Assembly (NCBI RefSeq): GCF_001984195.1
Contig: NZ_MTQN01000009.1
Span: 372,001-436,000 of the forward strand
Length of the DNA stretch: 64,000 nucleotides
Origin: Kribbella sp. ALI-6-A
GTDB lineage: Bacteria; Actinomycetota; Actinomycetes; Propionibacteriales; Kribbellaceae
Reading direction: 5' to 3'
Under the pieces are notes generated by a model. That model was not told where the DNA came from, did no database searches, and worked only from the letters and a program-made list of their open reading frames with translations. A program made the translations under genes and the position numbers. This document shows positions 43,630 to 53,330 of this stretch, piece by piece; positions within the stretch are counted from its first letter, which is position 1, and each line of letters opens with the position of its first letter.

Positions 43630-44474
43630 GCACGAGCAGTACCACTCTCCGGCCGCGGCAGGCACTGCGCGGCGGCAGGCACCTCGTGCTGGCGATGCTG
43701 TCGGTGCTGATGCTCTTCCCGCTGATCCTGGTCATCTCGACGGCGCTGAAGACCGGCGAGGACGTCCGGACCAATCCGTTCGGTCTGTTCTCCTCGGTCT
43801 CGGCGGACAACCTGGTGACGGCCTGGACGGTGGGCTCCTTCGGGGACTACGTGCTGAACAGCTTCCTGCTCTCGGTGCCGAGCACGATCCTCGTGGTCGT
43901 GCTGTCCACGCTCGGCGGGTACGCGTTCGCCCGGTTGCCGTTCCCCGGCCGCTCGATCGCCTTCTACCTGGTCGTTCTGGGCCTGCTCGTGCCGTTCTTC
44001 ACCTACATGATTCCGCTGTACTTCCAGCTGCGCGGCATGGGACTGCTGAACACGCTGGTCGGGGCCAACCTGGTGCTCGCCAGTACCGGCCTGTCGTTCG
44101 GCACGTTCTTCATCCGGGCCTTCTTCACCGACCTGCCGACAGAGATCGAGGAGGCGGCCCGGATCGACGGTGCGTCGGAGTGGCAGATCTTCCGCAGCGT
44201 GATGCTGCCGCTGGTCAGCTCGGGCGCGGGTGCGCTCGCGGTGTTCACGTTCCTGCAGAACTGGAACAACTTCCTCGTGCCGCTGCTGTACCTGCCGGGT
44301 GGCCAGTACCGGCCGCTGACGACCGGCCTCTACCTGTTCCTCGGCGGACGCTCGGTGGACATCGGTCCGCTGGCGGCCGGCACCCTGATCACGATCCTCC
44401 CGGTGATGGTGCTGTTCGTGGCCCTGCAGCGACAGGTCACCCAGGGCTTCCTCTCCGGAGCCGTCAAGGGCTGA
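43626..44474 (+). CDS. Carbohydrate ABC transporter permease, MalG type
   Basis: 282 residues, six membrane segments, with EAA loop EEAARIDGASEWQIFRSVML. ATG 43626 overlaps the MalF-type stop. It ends 44 nt before the ADP-ribosylglycohydrolase gene. Confidence 0.92.
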   Translation: MSTSSTTLRPRQALRGGRHLVLAMLSVLMLFPLILVISTALKTGEDVRTNPFGLFSSVSADNLVTAWTVGSFGDYVLNSFLLSVPSTILVVVLSTLGGYAFARLPFPGRSIAFYLVVLGLLVPFFTYMIPLYFQLRGMGLLNTLVGANLVLASTGLSFGTFFIRAFFTDLPTEIEEAARIDGASEWQIFRSVMLPLVSSGAGALAVFTFLQNWNNFLVPLLYLPGGQYRPLTTGLYLFLGGRSVDIGPLAAGTLITILPVMVLFVALQRQVTQGFLSGAVKG

Positions 44475-44518
44475 CCCACAGCCCCTCCCCTGTCCGATCC
44501 CGACCACGAGGAACCCCC

Positions 44519-45829
44519 GTGCACGACGTACTGGACCCCCGCGACATCGTTCCCGACGAAGCCGAGCAGCTGGTGCACACCGGCTATCCGGCGGAGTCCT
44601 TGGCGGCCAAGGCGCAGCAGGCAGCCCGCGAGGACGACCTTTCCGGACTCGCGCTGATCGAGAGTGAGCTCGGTCAGCTCGAGCGCTCGCCCGGCTGGGC
44701 CTTCGACGAGCCGGACGACGCCGACACCTTGCTGGCGCTTGCGGCGGCAGCGCCACGGGCCGCCGTCGACGAGGCCGCGCTGCCGGACCGGATCCGGGGC
44801 GCCTGGCTCGGCCGCACGGTCGGCAACACGCTGGGCAAGCCGGTCGAAGGACTGAGCCGCGGTGAGCTGGAGATCTATCTGCGCGCCGCGGGCCACTGGC
44901 CCCAGACCGGCTACCTGCCGTTGCTCGATCCGCTGCCGGAGGGTGTCTCCCAGCTGCATCCCTCCGCCACGACGGCGTCGGCCGGGTTGTTCGACGACGT
45001 ACCGCGGGACGACGACATCGACTGGACGATCCTCGCGCTGTACGTGCTCGAGCGGTACGGCCGTGGGGTCAGCACCGAGCAGATCGCGGCCGAGTGGCTC
45101 GACCGGGTGCCGTTCACCCAGACCTATACCGCGGAGCGCGCCGCGTACCGCAATCTGATCCACGGCCTGACGGCACCGCGGACGGCGACCCACCGCAATC
45201 CGTACCGCGAGTGGATCGGCGCCCTGATCCGCGGCGACGCGTTCGGTTATGTGAGCCCGGGCGATCCCGGCGAGGCGGCGCGGCTGGCGCTGACCGACGC
45301 CCGGCTGACCCACACCGCCAACGGCGTGTACGGCGAGCTGTGGGCAGCGGGTCTCGTCGCCGCCGCGCTGGCGGCGGACTCCGCGGCCGATGCGTTGGCC
45401 CGCGCGAGCGTTCTCGTCCCGAAGTCGTCCCGGTTGGCGGCTGCGCTGCGCGGCGTTCAGGAGCTGTTCGACCGTGGCGCCACCCACACCGACGCGCTCG
45501 ACTGGGTGGACGCCGAGTGGGGACACCTGCCGTGGGTGCACACCGTCAACAACGCCGCCCTGATCGCGATCGGCCTGACCTGGGGCAGCACCTTCATGGA
45601 CGCCGTCGGCATCACCATCTCCGGCGGCCGGGACACCGACTCCAACGCGGCCACGGTCGGCAGCGTGTACGGCGCGCTGCACGGCGCGGCCGGCGTACCG
45701 GCCGAGCTGGTCGGCACCACCCACGACCAGGTGCGCAGCGCGGTGCGCGACTTCGACCGGATCACGATCGACGAGCTCGCGGACCGTACCGTGCGACTGG
45801 CACGGGACTTCCTCGCCACCGGCTCGTGA
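44519..45829 (+). CDS. ADP-ribosylglycohydrolase-family protein
   Basis: 436 residues. Magnesium-binding motifs of the family are visible: GAWLGRTVGNTLGKPVEG, DDDIDWTILAL and GGRDTDSNAATVGSVYGA. Such enzymes cleave N- or O-ribosyl bonds. About 90 residues precede the core. GTG 44519 has GAGG seven bases upstream. In this operon, with a sugar ABC importer before and GDPD and a PfkB kinase after, it more likely releases ribose from an imported riboside than acts on ADP-ribosylated protein. Substrate inferred from context. Confidence 0.88.
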   Translation: MHDVLDPRDIVPDEAEQLVHTGYPAESLAAKAQQAAREDDLSGLALIESELGQLERSPGWAFDEPDDADTLLALAAAAPRAAVDEAALPDRIRGAWLGRTVGNTLGKPVEGLSRGELEIYLRAAGHWPQTGYLPLLDPLPEGVSQLHPSATTASAGLFDDVPRDDDIDWTILALYVLERYGRGVSTEQIAAEWLDRVPFTQTYTAERAAYRNLIHGLTAPRTATHRNPYREWIGALIRGDAFGYVSPGDPGEAARLALTDARLTHTANGVYGELWAAGLVAAALAADSAADALARASVLVPKSSRLAAALRGVQELFDRGATHTDALDWVDAEWGHLPWVHTVNNAALIAIGLTWGSTFMDAVGITISGGRDTDSNAATVGSVYGALHGAAGVPAELVGTTHDQVRSAVRDFDRITIDELADRTVRLARDFLATGS

Positions 45830-46599
45830 TCCCGCGGATCTTCCCCCGCCCGGCGACGCTGGTCGGGCACCGCGGGCTGGGCAAGGGACTGGTCCAAGGC
45901 CATCGCGAGAACACGGCCGGCTCGTTCCTGGCCGCCGTCGACGCGGGCCTTCAGTGGCTCGAGGTGGACGTTCGCCGCACCCGCGACGACGAGCTCTTCG
46001 TGGTGCACGACGCGGCGCTGGCCGACGGCACGTTCCTCGCCGAGTTGACCGGCGAGCAGGCCCGTCAGTACGGCGCTCTGCCGGTCCAGGATCTGCTGGA
46101 CCGGCTACCCCCGGAGGTCGGGGTGGTGTTCGACGTGAAGTCGTCGCTCGAGGACGCCGGCCGTGCAGCTGACGCGACCACCGCCGCGCTGCTCGGAACC
46201 CTCGCGACCGAGTCCGCGCGACGGCGCCCGACGTTGGCGCAGTCCTTCGACCCGGCGGCATTGCGCCAGCTGCGACAGGCCGCGCCGCAGGTTCCGCTTG
46301 GCCTGCTCACCTGGCTGCACTTCCCGATCGGGCAGGCCGTCGCCGCGGCGGCACACCTCGACATCCAGGTCCTGGCCGTCCATGCGGGGTCCCTGTGGCC
46401 GACGACCGCCGCCGAGCCGCAGGACGTGCCCTCGCTGGAACGCATCGTCGCCCTCGTGCACGGAGCCGAGCGCGAGCTGCTGGTGTGGTGCCCGACGGCC
46501 GAGCAGGCCGGGCACCTGGTCGCGGCGGGGGTCGACGCGATCGTCATCGACGACGTTCCGAGTCAGGTCCGCCGGCTCGCCGCGGGATGCCCGGTATGA
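45826..46599 (+). CDS. Glycerophosphodiester phosphodiesterase
   Basis: 257 residues, GDPD TIM-barrel. Family residues are visible: HRG at LVGHRGLGKG, E-N at GHRENTAGSF, E-x-D at LEVDVRRTRDDELF, and VVHD. Hydrolyses phosphodiester bonds to free glycerol-3-phosphate or related esters. No signal peptide, so cytosolic. GTG 45826 overlaps the previous stop (GTGA). Middle gene of the ADPRG-GDPD-PfkB series. Confidence 0.9.
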   Translation: MIPRIFPRPATLVGHRGLGKGLVQGHRENTAGSFLAAVDAGLQWLEVDVRRTRDDELFVVHDAALADGTFLAELTGEQARQYGALPVQDLLDRLPPEVGVVFDVKSSLEDAGRAADATTAALLGTLATESARRRPTLAQSFDPAALRQLRQAAPQVPLGLLTWLHFPIGQAVAAAAHLDIQVLAVHAGSLWPTTAAEPQDVPSLERIVALVHGAERELLVWCPTAEQAGHLVAAGVDAIVIDDVPSQVRRLAAGCPV

Positions 46600-47492
46600 C
46601 CGGCCTGTCCCCGGCCCCGGCCGTCGTGGTGGTCGGCAGCGCGAACGTCGACCTGCGGTTGACCGTCGAGGCGATGCCACGTCCCGGCGAGACAGTCCTT
46701 GCCTCCGACATCGATCGCGGCCCGGGCGGCAAGGGCGCCAACCAGGCCGCGGCAGCGGCTCGCGCCGGAGTCCCGACCGCGCTGGTGGCCGTCGTGGGCG
46801 ACGACGACGGTGGGACCCTGCTCCGGTCCGCCCTGACCGACGCCGGCGTGGACCTCCGCCTGCTACGAACGTCGTCCACCCCGACGGGCACCGCGATCAT
46901 CACCGTCGATCGCAGCGGGGAGAACGCGATCACGGTCGCCGCCTCCGCCAACGACGAACTGACGATCGACTCCGATGCCGAGCAGGCCGTCAGAACGGCG
47001 GCCGTGCTGCTGGTACAGCTCGAGATCCCGCTCCCCTCGGTCCGGGCAGCGGCCGCCGCGGGGCAGTACGTGATCCTCAACGCAGCCCCGGCGACGACCC
47101 TGGACGACAGCCTGCTGGCCCACGTCGATCTGCTCGTCGTCAACGAACACGAGGCCGCCGTCGTGGCCGGAAGGACGGACTCGGCCGGCCTTGCTCTCCT
47201 GGAGCGAGTCCCCGCGGTGGTTGTCACGCTCGGCGCCGCCGGCGCCGTACTGCTCCGCCGCGACGCCGAGCCTGTTCGCGTCAGTGGAGTCGAGGCGAAC
47301 GTCGTCGACACCACGGCAGCAGGCGACACGTTCTGCGGCGTACTGGCCGCCGCCCTTGCCACGGGCAGTCCCTTGCCCACCGCCGTCGCCCGGGCGAACG
47401 CGGCCGCCTCGCTCGCCGTGGAGAAGCACGGTGCGATCCCGTCCATCCCCGACGACGCCGCGATCACGGCCCGGTTGGCCGGCACGTCCTAG
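46596..47492 (+). CDS. PfkB/ribokinase-family sugar kinase
   Basis: 298 residues. Opening VVVVGSANVDLRL, the sugar-binding GPGGKGANQA and the C-terminal VVDTTAAGDTFCG with the catalytic Asp are ribokinase-like. ATG 46596 overlaps the GDPD stop (ATGA). The probable role is phosphorylation of the ribose or other pentose freed by the ADP-ribosylglycohydrolase. Convergent with the mannonate dehydratase gene, only 4 nt away, with no terminator visible. Confidence 0.9.
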   Translation: MTGLSPAPAVVVVGSANVDLRLTVEAMPRPGETVLASDIDRGPGGKGANQAAAAARAGVPTALVAVVGDDDGGTLLRSALTDAGVDLRLLRTSSTPTGTAIITVDRSGENAITVAASANDELTIDSDAEQAVRTAAVLLVQLEIPLPSVRAAAAAGQYVILNAAPATTLDDSLLAHVDLLVVNEHEAAVVAGRTDSAGLALLERVPAVVVTLGAAGAVLLRRDAEPVRVSGVEANVVDTTAAGDTFCGVLAAALATGSPLPTAVARANAAASLAVEKHGAIPSIPDDAAITARLAGTS

Positions 47493-47496
47493 AAGT

Positions 47497-48717
47497 TCAC
47501 CAGTCGTGGACCGTGCCGTCCTTCAACCGGTTGAACGGCAGGTACGCCGGCTGGTACGGGAATCTGGCCGCCGCCTCCTCGTCCAGCTCCACGCCGAGGC
47601 CGGGCTGGTCGCCGGGGTGGAGGTAGCCGTCCTGGAAGGTGAACGTCTGCCGGAACACCTCATTGGTCAGCGGGCCGTGCGGCATGTACTCCTGGATGCC
47701 GAAGTTGTGGATGGCGAGGTCGAGGTGCAGCGCGGCGGCCATGCCGATCGGTGAGATGTCGGTCGGGCCGTGGATGCCGGACTTGATCTGGTACTGCGCG
47801 GCGTAGTCGAGCAGCTTGCGCATCGCCGTGATGCCGCCGGTGTGGGTCACGGCGGACCGGACGTAGTCGATCAGCTGTTCGCGGATCAGCGCCTGGTAGT
47901 CCCACACGGTGTTGAAGACCTCGCCGATCGCCAGCGGCGTGACCGTGTGGTTGCGGACCAGTCGCAGCGCTTCCTGGTTCTCGGCCGGTGTGCAGTCCTC
48001 GAGCCAGAACAGGTCGTACGGTTCGAGGCTCTTGCCCAGCCGCGCCGCCTGGATCGGGGTCAGCCGGTGATGGACGTCGTGCAGCAGCGGCAGCTCCGGA
48101 CCGAATTCGTTGCGGACCGCCTCGAAGACCGTCGGGATGTGCCGCAGGTACGCGCGGCTGTCCCAGTCCTCTTCGGCCGGGAGCGGAGCGCGCTGCGCCG
48201 GTTCGTAGTGTTCGCTCGCGGCGGCCGGGGCGATCACGCCGTACACGGCGTCGATGCCCGGGACCGACGTCTGCACCCGGATGGAGCGGAAACCCTCGTC
48301 GAGATGCCGCCGAATCGAGTCGAACAACTCCTCCTGGTCGCGCCCGGACGCGTGGCCGTACGCCATGATCCCGGTCCGCGAGGCACCGCCGAGCAGCTGG
48401 TAGAGCGGCAGCCCGGCGGCCTTGGCCTTGAGGTCCCACAGCGCCACGTCGACCGCGGCGATCGCCGTCATCGTCACCGGCCCCCGCCGCCAGTACGCCG
48501 ACCGGTACAGGAACTGCCAGGTGTCCTCGATCCGGTGCGCGTCCCGGCCGATCAGCAGCGGTACGACGTGATCGGTCAGGTACGACGCGACCGACAGCTC
48601 GCGGCCGTTCAGCGTGGCGTCACCCCAGCCGGTCAGGCCGTTGTCGGTGGTCAGTTTCAGCGTGACGAAGTTCCGGTCCGGGCTCGTCACGATCACTTCG
48701 GCGGCGACGATGTTCAC
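47497..48717 (-). CDS. D-mannonate dehydratase family (enolase superfamily, ManD type)
   Basis: 406 residues. Active-site positions match the ManD family almost residue for residue: R147, Y159, metal ligands D214/E240/E266, H216 of HDVHHRLTP and H316 of GIHGPTD. ManD dehydrates D-mannonate to 2-keto-3-deoxygluconate in hexuronate catabolism; some family members act on gluconate or are slow. GTG 48717 follows AAGGAGGA nine bases upstream; that site and the start lie inside the end of the LacI gene. The LacI protein is the likely repressor. Confidence 0.88.
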   Translation of the reverse strand: MNIVAAEVIVTSPDRNFVTLKLTTDNGLTGWGDATLNGRELSVASYLTDHVVPLLIGRDAHRIEDTWQFLYRSAYWRRGPVTMTAIAAVDVALWDLKAKAAGLPLYQLLGGASRTGIMAYGHASGRDQEELFDSIRRHLDEGFRSIRVQTSVPGIDAVYGVIAPAAASEHYEPAQRAPLPAEEDWDSRAYLRHIPTVFEAVRNEFGPELPLLHDVHHRLTPIQAARLGKSLEPYDLFWLEDCTPAENQEALRLVRNHTVTPLAIGEVFNTVWDYQALIREQLIDYVRSAVTHTGGITAMRKLLDYAAQYQIKSGIHGPTDISPIGMAAALHLDLAIHNFGIQEYMPHGPLTNEVFRQTFTFQDGYLHPGDQPGLGVELDEEAAARFPYQPAYLPFNRLKDGTVHDW

Positions 48718-49714
48718 GGGGCTGGGTCCTCCTTGGCCTGGGGGCAGTGGACTTGCGGACGACGAGTTCGGTCGGGAGTTCGCGGATCGGCTTGTTCGGC
48801 GGTGCCTCGGCGGCGAGCAGCTGCACGAGCAGCTCCACCGCCGCCCGGCCCGCGACGTCCTTGGGCAGGTCGAGGGTGGTCAGCGCGGGATCGACCATCG
48901 ACGACATCGCGATGTTGTCGATGCCGACGACGCTGATCTGCGCCGGTACGGCGACGCCGCGCTCGCGCAGCCCGCCGATCACGCCGAGCGCGACCAGGTC
49001 GTTGTAGCCGATCACCGCCGTCACGCCGGAGATCAGCACCCCCTCGGCGGCCGCGGTGCCGCCGTCGAAGGTCGGATCGAAGTTGCCGAGGGCCACGAGT
49101 TCGAGGCCGGCGCCGCGGCACTCGGCCTGAAGCGCCTTGAGCCGTCCGCGGTTGCTCCAGCTGCTGCGCGGGCCGGCGACGTACCCGATCCGCCGGTGGC
49201 CCAGATCGGCCAGGTGCCGGACGATCTGGCGCATGCCGCCGGCGTTGTCGACGGCCACGGCCGGGATCGAGCCCTCGCGCCGGTTCACGAGCACGACCGG
49301 GACCAGACTGGCCGCCTGGCGGAGCTCGGCGGGCTTCATTCGCGGTGAGCAGAGCACGATGCCGTCCACCTGCTTGGCCAGGTTGCGGACCAGGCCGAGT
49401 TCGGCCGTCGCGTCCTCGTCGGTGTCGACGACGAACACCTGGTAGTCGGCCCGGTGCGCGGCCTGCTGGATGCCCTTGACCACCGACGGGAAGAACGGGT
49501 TGGCCAGGTCGGGCAGGATCAGGCCGAAGTTGCCGGTCCGCCCGGTGATCAGTCCGCGCGCCGCGCGGTTGGGCCGATAGCCGAGATGCTCGGCGACCTT
49601 CGTCACCCGCTCCAGCGTCGCCGCCTCCACGACGTCCGGCATCGACAACGCCCGGGAGACGGTCGACGCAGACACGCCCGCGGCCTTCGCGACGTCGCGA
49701 ATGGTGACGACCAT
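48620..49714 (-). CDS. LacI-family transcriptional regulator
   Basis: 364 residues from ATG 49714 (GAGGAGG six bases upstream). [23 protein letters not shown] is at the N-terminus, then the PBP-like effector domain. A typical LacI would end shortly after [10 protein letters not shown]; instead ~35 Arg-rich residues follow, overlapping the mannonate dehydratase gene by 98 nt in another frame. It is thus possibly a late frameshift or a run-on tail. The LacI-type site TGAAACCGTTTGCA at 49757-49770 lies within its promoter, suggesting autorepression and control of the dehydratase operon. Confidence 0.88.
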   Translation of the reverse strand: MVVTIRDVAKAAGVSASTVSRALSMPDVVEAATLERVTKVAEHLGYRPNRAARGLITGRTGNFGLILPDLANPFFPSVVKGIQQAAHRADYQVFVVDTDEDATAELGLVRNLAKQVDGIVLCSPRMKPAELRQAASLVPVVLVNRREGSIPAVAVDNAGGMRQIVRHLADLGHRRIGYVAGPRSSWSNRGRLKALQAECRGAGLELVALGNFDPTFDGGTAAAEGVLISGVTAVIGYNDLVALGVIGGLRERGVAVPAQISVVGIDNIAMSSMVDPALTTLDLPKDVAGRAAVELLVQLLAAEAPPNKPIRELPTELVVRKSTAPRPRRTQPREHRRRRSDRDEPGPELRHAETDHRQRPDRLG

Positions 49715-49752
49715 CGCACGCCTCCTCGGTCCGGCCGGGTGAGTCGGCACCG

Positions 49753-49781
49753 AGTCTGAAACCGTTTGCAGGCCATGTCAA
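49753..49781 (-). promoter_or_regulatory. Promoter with LacI-type operator
   Basis: On the minus strand: -35 TTGACA (49781-49776), 17-bp spacer, -10 CAGACT (49758-49753). The palindromic TGCAAACGGTTTCA (49770-49757), a classic LacI-family operator, lies in the spacer and touches the -10. Confidence 0.7.
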
Positions 49782-49816
49782 CAGCTCGCTCCACCGCCTG
49801 CAATCCTTTTCAGATC

Positions 49817-51028
49817 TCAGCCGGCCCAGCGGCCGGTCAGGAAGGTCAGGGCGACGACGGTGGACAGCGGGACCGCGAGGCACAGATACGCGGTCCTGAA
49901 CCTCGGCCTGCCCTGAGCCCACAGCGCCAGACCGATCCACAACGGCCACCACAGCAGCGTCGCGCGGGGAATCGACATGTACCAGTACGACGTTCCCAGG
50001 GCCAGCAGGCTCACCCCGACGTACGCGGCTTCGCCCCAGTGACGCCGGCGCAGCAGCAAGCCGAGCAGGACCAGACCGATGACCATGGCAACGAGTTCTG
50101 CCTGGAACATGATCCCGTAACCCGTGGTCTGCAGGTGGCCGAAGGCGGACTCCCACGTCGTGGCCCAGGAGTCCCACGGGACGGTGAAGGTCCGGTACCA
50201 GCCACGCTCCTGGGCGTGCTTCCACGCCATCCAATCGCCGGTCTGCGCGTGGAGGTAGCAGAAGTACCCGATCACCGGCAGCGCCGGCACGGCCAGCCAC
50301 GGTACGGCGCGCCATCGCCGGTGGGCTCGGACGGTGACGACGAAGTGCACGGCGACCGCGACGGCCAGGAACAGTCCGGTGATGCGCACCGACGTCGCGA
50401 ACGCCGCGAGGATCGCCGCGAGTGCCCAGCTGTGCCGCCGCGCGGCCAGCCAGGCCGGAAGCGCGAACGCGAGGAACAGCGCCTCCGAGTAGCCCACGGC
50501 CAGGAAGATCGCGCAGGGCGACAAGAGGAAGAACAGCACCGCGTCCTGGTCGACGCTCGTCCCTGGCCGATACGCCCGGCCGATCCGTGCCAACGCAACG
50601 ACGGCAACCCCGCCACTGACGAAGGAGATCAACAGCCCGGACAGCGTCCAGTGCGGTACCACGGTGTGCACGGCTCGCAGCACCAGCGGAAATCCCGGGA
50701 AGAACGCCTCCCGGTTGTCCCACTTGTCCGTCCACGGGCCGGAGCTGCCGGGGAAATAGCCGACCCGGGCGATGGCGACGAAGTGGTACCAGTCCCACCG
50801 CTGGAACGCCGTACCGAACTTGGCGGGCTCGCGGGTCTCGGGGTTGCCGGGGAACAACCACAGCGCGCAGTACGCCGTCATGCCCACGGCGAGCCGGGTC
50901 AGCAAGTAGAGGTACAGCACCCTCCAGTCGGCCGGCGACAACCAATCGCGCCACACGGCTGGTGCGAAGACCCGGCGCAGGCCCGTGGTGTCGGCGGAGC
51001 GCAACGGCTCCGTCCTGGTGGTGTGCAC
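49817..51028 (-). CDS. PIG-V-like integral membrane mannosyltransferase
   Basis: 403 residues with about eight to ten membrane segments and the early conserved WDWYHFVAIARVGY, like the PIG-V family of dolichol-/polyprenyl-phosphate mannose-dependent transferases. A later YSEALFLAFALPAWLAARR and ATSVRITGLFLA fit the family. GTG 51028 has GAAGGA seven bases upstream. Divergent from ligA; its end lies 102 nt before the LacI start. Probably acts on lipid-linked or protein glycans. Acceptor unknown. Confidence 0.83.
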   Translation of the reverse strand: MHTTRTEPLRSADTTGLRRVFAPAVWRDWLSPADWRVLYLYLLTRLAVGMTAYCALWLFPGNPETREPAKFGTAFQRWDWYHFVAIARVGYFPGSSGPWTDKWDNREAFFPGFPLVLRAVHTVVPHWTLSGLLISFVSGGVAVVALARIGRAYRPGTSVDQDAVLFFLLSPCAIFLAVGYSEALFLAFALPAWLAARRHSWALAAILAAFATSVRITGLFLAVAVAVHFVVTVRAHRRWRAVPWLAVPALPVIGYFCYLHAQTGDWMAWKHAQERGWYRTFTVPWDSWATTWESAFGHLQTTGYGIMFQAELVAMVIGLVLLGLLLRRRHWGEAAYVGVSLLALGTSYWYMSIPRATLLWWPLWIGLALWAQGRPRFRTAYLCLAVPLSTVVALTFLTGRWAG

Positions 51029-51196
51029 TGTCGCATCCTTCGCGGCGCCCGGGAGGGGATCTGGGGTCGACGATCCGGTCGCACCGTCGAACGATTCACC
51101 CTGTACTTGCCCGCCGCCCCCAAATCCCTTCTCGCCGTCCTGGCCGGGGCCCGTGGTTGCAGACGTTTGTCGGTGCCGACCGGTAGCGTCCTCGGT

Positions 51197-53191
51197 GTGG
51201 ACGTTGGGGAACGCATCGAGGAACTCGCCGACCGGATCGTGCAGCTGCGCGACGCCTACTACCGAGGTGCGCCGGCCGTGGCGGACGCGGAGTACGACGC
51301 GATCGAGGACGAGCTGCGCGCGCTGATCGCGGCGAATCCGGAGCTGACACCGGATCCGAATCCGCTGGACCAGGTCGGTGCGCCCGCCGTGCTGCACGCA
51401 CCGATCCGGCACTCGCGGCCGATGCTGTCGCTGGAGAAGGCGACACGTCCGGAGCAGGTCGAGGCGTTCTTCAACCGCTTCCCCGGCCGGTCCGTGGTGG
51501 TCATGCCGAAGCTCGACGGGCTGTCGCTGGCGCTGGTCTACGAGGACGGCCGCCTGGTCCGCGCGATCACCCGCGGTGACGGCACGACCGGTGACGACGT
51601 GACTCCGCTGGTCCGCGCGCTGGCCGACGGCGTACCGCCGACTGTCGACGCTCCGGGCCGGGTCGAGGTGCGCGGGGAAGCGGTCATGCTGCGCTCCACC
51701 TTCGCGGCCTACAACGCCGCCCACCCGGACAAGCCGCTGATCAACCCGCGCAACGCCGCCGCCGGGACGCTGCGGGCGAAGGATCCGGCCACGGTCGCCG
51801 AGCGCCGCCTGCAGTTCCTCGCCTTCGACCTGCACACCGACCCCGACAGCACCGACTCAGACCTCGACCGGGCGCTGCGCACCCTCGGGTTCGCCGTCGC
51901 CGACATGCGGCACTGCGACGACGCGGCGGCGGCGCAGGCGGTGATCACCACGATCGAGCAGCAGCGCAACGAGCTGGACTACGACCTCGACGGCGCCGTC
52001 CTGCGACTGGCCGACCGGGACGCTTTCGCCGCGGCCGGGACCAGGTCGAGCTCGCCGCGGGGCGCCCTGGCGTTCAAGTTCGCCGCCGAGGAGAAGACCA
52101 CCGTGCTGGCCGACGTGGTCTGGGACGTCGGCAAAACCGGCAAGATCGCCCCGGTCGCCTGGCTCGAACCGGTGTTCGTCGGCGGTACGACGGTCACTCG
52201 CGCGACGCTGGCCAACCAGGAGGTGATCCGGGCGCGCGGCATCAAGATCGGCGACACGGTTCTGGTCCGCCGGGCCGGCGACGTGATCCCGTTCGTCGCG
52301 GGCGTGCTCGACGCCTCGAAGCGCACCGGCGCCGAGCAGGACATCGTGCCGCCCACTCACTGCCCGTCGTGCGGACAGCCGCTCACCGAGCAGGGCAACA
52401 GCCGCGAACTGTTCTGCACCAACGTCTCCTGCCCGGCCCAGACCGTACGACGCCTGATCCACTGGGCCTCCCGGGCCGCGGCCGACATCGACGCGATCGG
52501 CGGGGTCTGGATCGAGCGCCTGGCCGAGGCGGGCATCCTGGAGAACCCGTCGGACTTCTACCACCTGACCAAGGAACGGCTGCTCGAGTTCGACCGCATC
52601 GGCGAGGTCTCGGCCGCCCGGATGATCGAGTCGATCGACGCCAGCCGCCAGGTCGGCCTGCGCCGCGCGCTGATCGGTCTCGCGATCCCGATGGCCTCCG
52701 AAGGCACCGCGGCCCGGCTCTGCCGAGCGGGCTTCGGCTCGCTGGAGGAGGTCGCCGACGCGGGCGAGGATGGTCTGGTCGCCGTGGACGACATCGGCCC
52801 GAAGGTCGCCGCCTCCCTGGTCGAGCACCTCAACCGCCTCCGCCCCGAGCTCGAACGCCTGCGCGCAGCCGGTGTGTCACTCGACGTGCTCGACGAAGAC
52901 CTGCCACCCGTCGTCGCCGCTGGCGCACCGTTGGCCGGCAAAACCGTGGTCGTCACCGGCGCCATCAGCGACCCCCGCTCCGGCGAGAAGGTCCCCCGCC
53001 CCGCCTTCCAGCGCCTGTGCGAACGCGCCGGCGCCACCATCGCGTCCTCGGTCTCCGCGGGCACCGACCTGCTGATCACCGGCGCCGACGTCGGCGCCGC
53101 GAAACTCACCAAGGCCGAGAAGCTCGACGTCCAGGTCGTCGACCAGTCCGAGATCTGGTCGCAGCTGTTCGCCGCCGGCATCACGCTCTGA
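51197..53191 (+). CDS. NAD-dependent DNA ligase (LigA family, probably a paralogue)
   Basis: 664 residues. Adenylation lysine K105 in MPKLDGLSLAL, OB-fold region GKIAPVAWLEPV, a four-cysteine zinc finger (CPSCGQPL ... CTNVSC), helix-hairpin-helix repeats and a C-terminal BRCT domain (GKTVVVTGAI). The motif before the lysine reads SLEKATRPEQV rather than the usual SLDNAF, and the BRCT has an insertion (SDPRSGEKVPRP). These features suggest a diverged second ligase rather than the housekeeping copy. GTG 51197; the enormous upstream frame is antisense to the mannosyltransferase. 168-bp divergent gap upstream. Confidence 0.92.
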   Translation: MDVGERIEELADRIVQLRDAYYRGAPAVADAEYDAIEDELRALIAANPELTPDPNPLDQVGAPAVLHAPIRHSRPMLSLEKATRPEQVEAFFNRFPGRSVVVMPKLDGLSLALVYEDGRLVRAITRGDGTTGDDVTPLVRALADGVPPTVDAPGRVEVRGEAVMLRSTFAAYNAAHPDKPLINPRNAAAGTLRAKDPATVAERRLQFLAFDLHTDPDSTDSDLDRALRTLGFAVADMRHCDDAAAAQAVITTIEQQRNELDYDLDGAVLRLADRDAFAAAGTRSSSPRGALAFKFAAEEKTTVLADVVWDVGKTGKIAPVAWLEPVFVGGTTVTRATLANQEVIRARGIKIGDTVLVRRAGDVIPFVAGVLDASKRTGAEQDIVPPTHCPSCGQPLTEQGNSRELFCTNVSCPAQTVRRLIHWASRAAADIDAIGGVWIERLAEAGILENPSDFYHLTKERLLEFDRIGEVSAARMIESIDASRQVGLRRALIGLAIPMASEGTAARLCRAGFGSLEEVADAGEDGLVAVDDIGPKVAASLVEHLNRLRPELERLRAAGVSLDVLDEDLPPVVAAGAPLAGKTVVVTGAISDPRSGEKVPRPAFQRLCERAGATIASSVSAGTDLLITGADVGAAKLTKAEKLDVQVVDQSEIWSQLFAAGITL

Positions 53192-53204
53192 AATCCGTCC
53201 CCCG

Positions 53205-53283
53205 GAACTTGTGCAAGCGCGCCTCAGCCCAGGGCGCACGCCGTACAGTGGCCACTAGGCGTGCATGAATTACGCACAAGTTC
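53205..53283. repeat. Inverted repeat before the qcrB-like gene
   Basis: GAACTTGTGC (53205-53214) and its reverse complement GCACAAGTTC (53274-53283), 59 bp apart, in the 139-bp gap between ligA and the cytochrome gene. The arms are 10 bp and perfect. Could be a paired regulator site that loops DNA or a long hairpin; the second arm ends 47 nt before the start codon. Confidence 0.6.
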
Positions 53284-53330
53284 GGAGACAACACGTCGCG
53301 CTCCCCCGGCGCGATGATTGAGGGTGACCG

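Noticed and set aside
49766-51196. Upstream extension of the ligase frame
   Set aside because: It is antisense to the mannosyltransferase gene; ligase homology begins only at GTG 51197.
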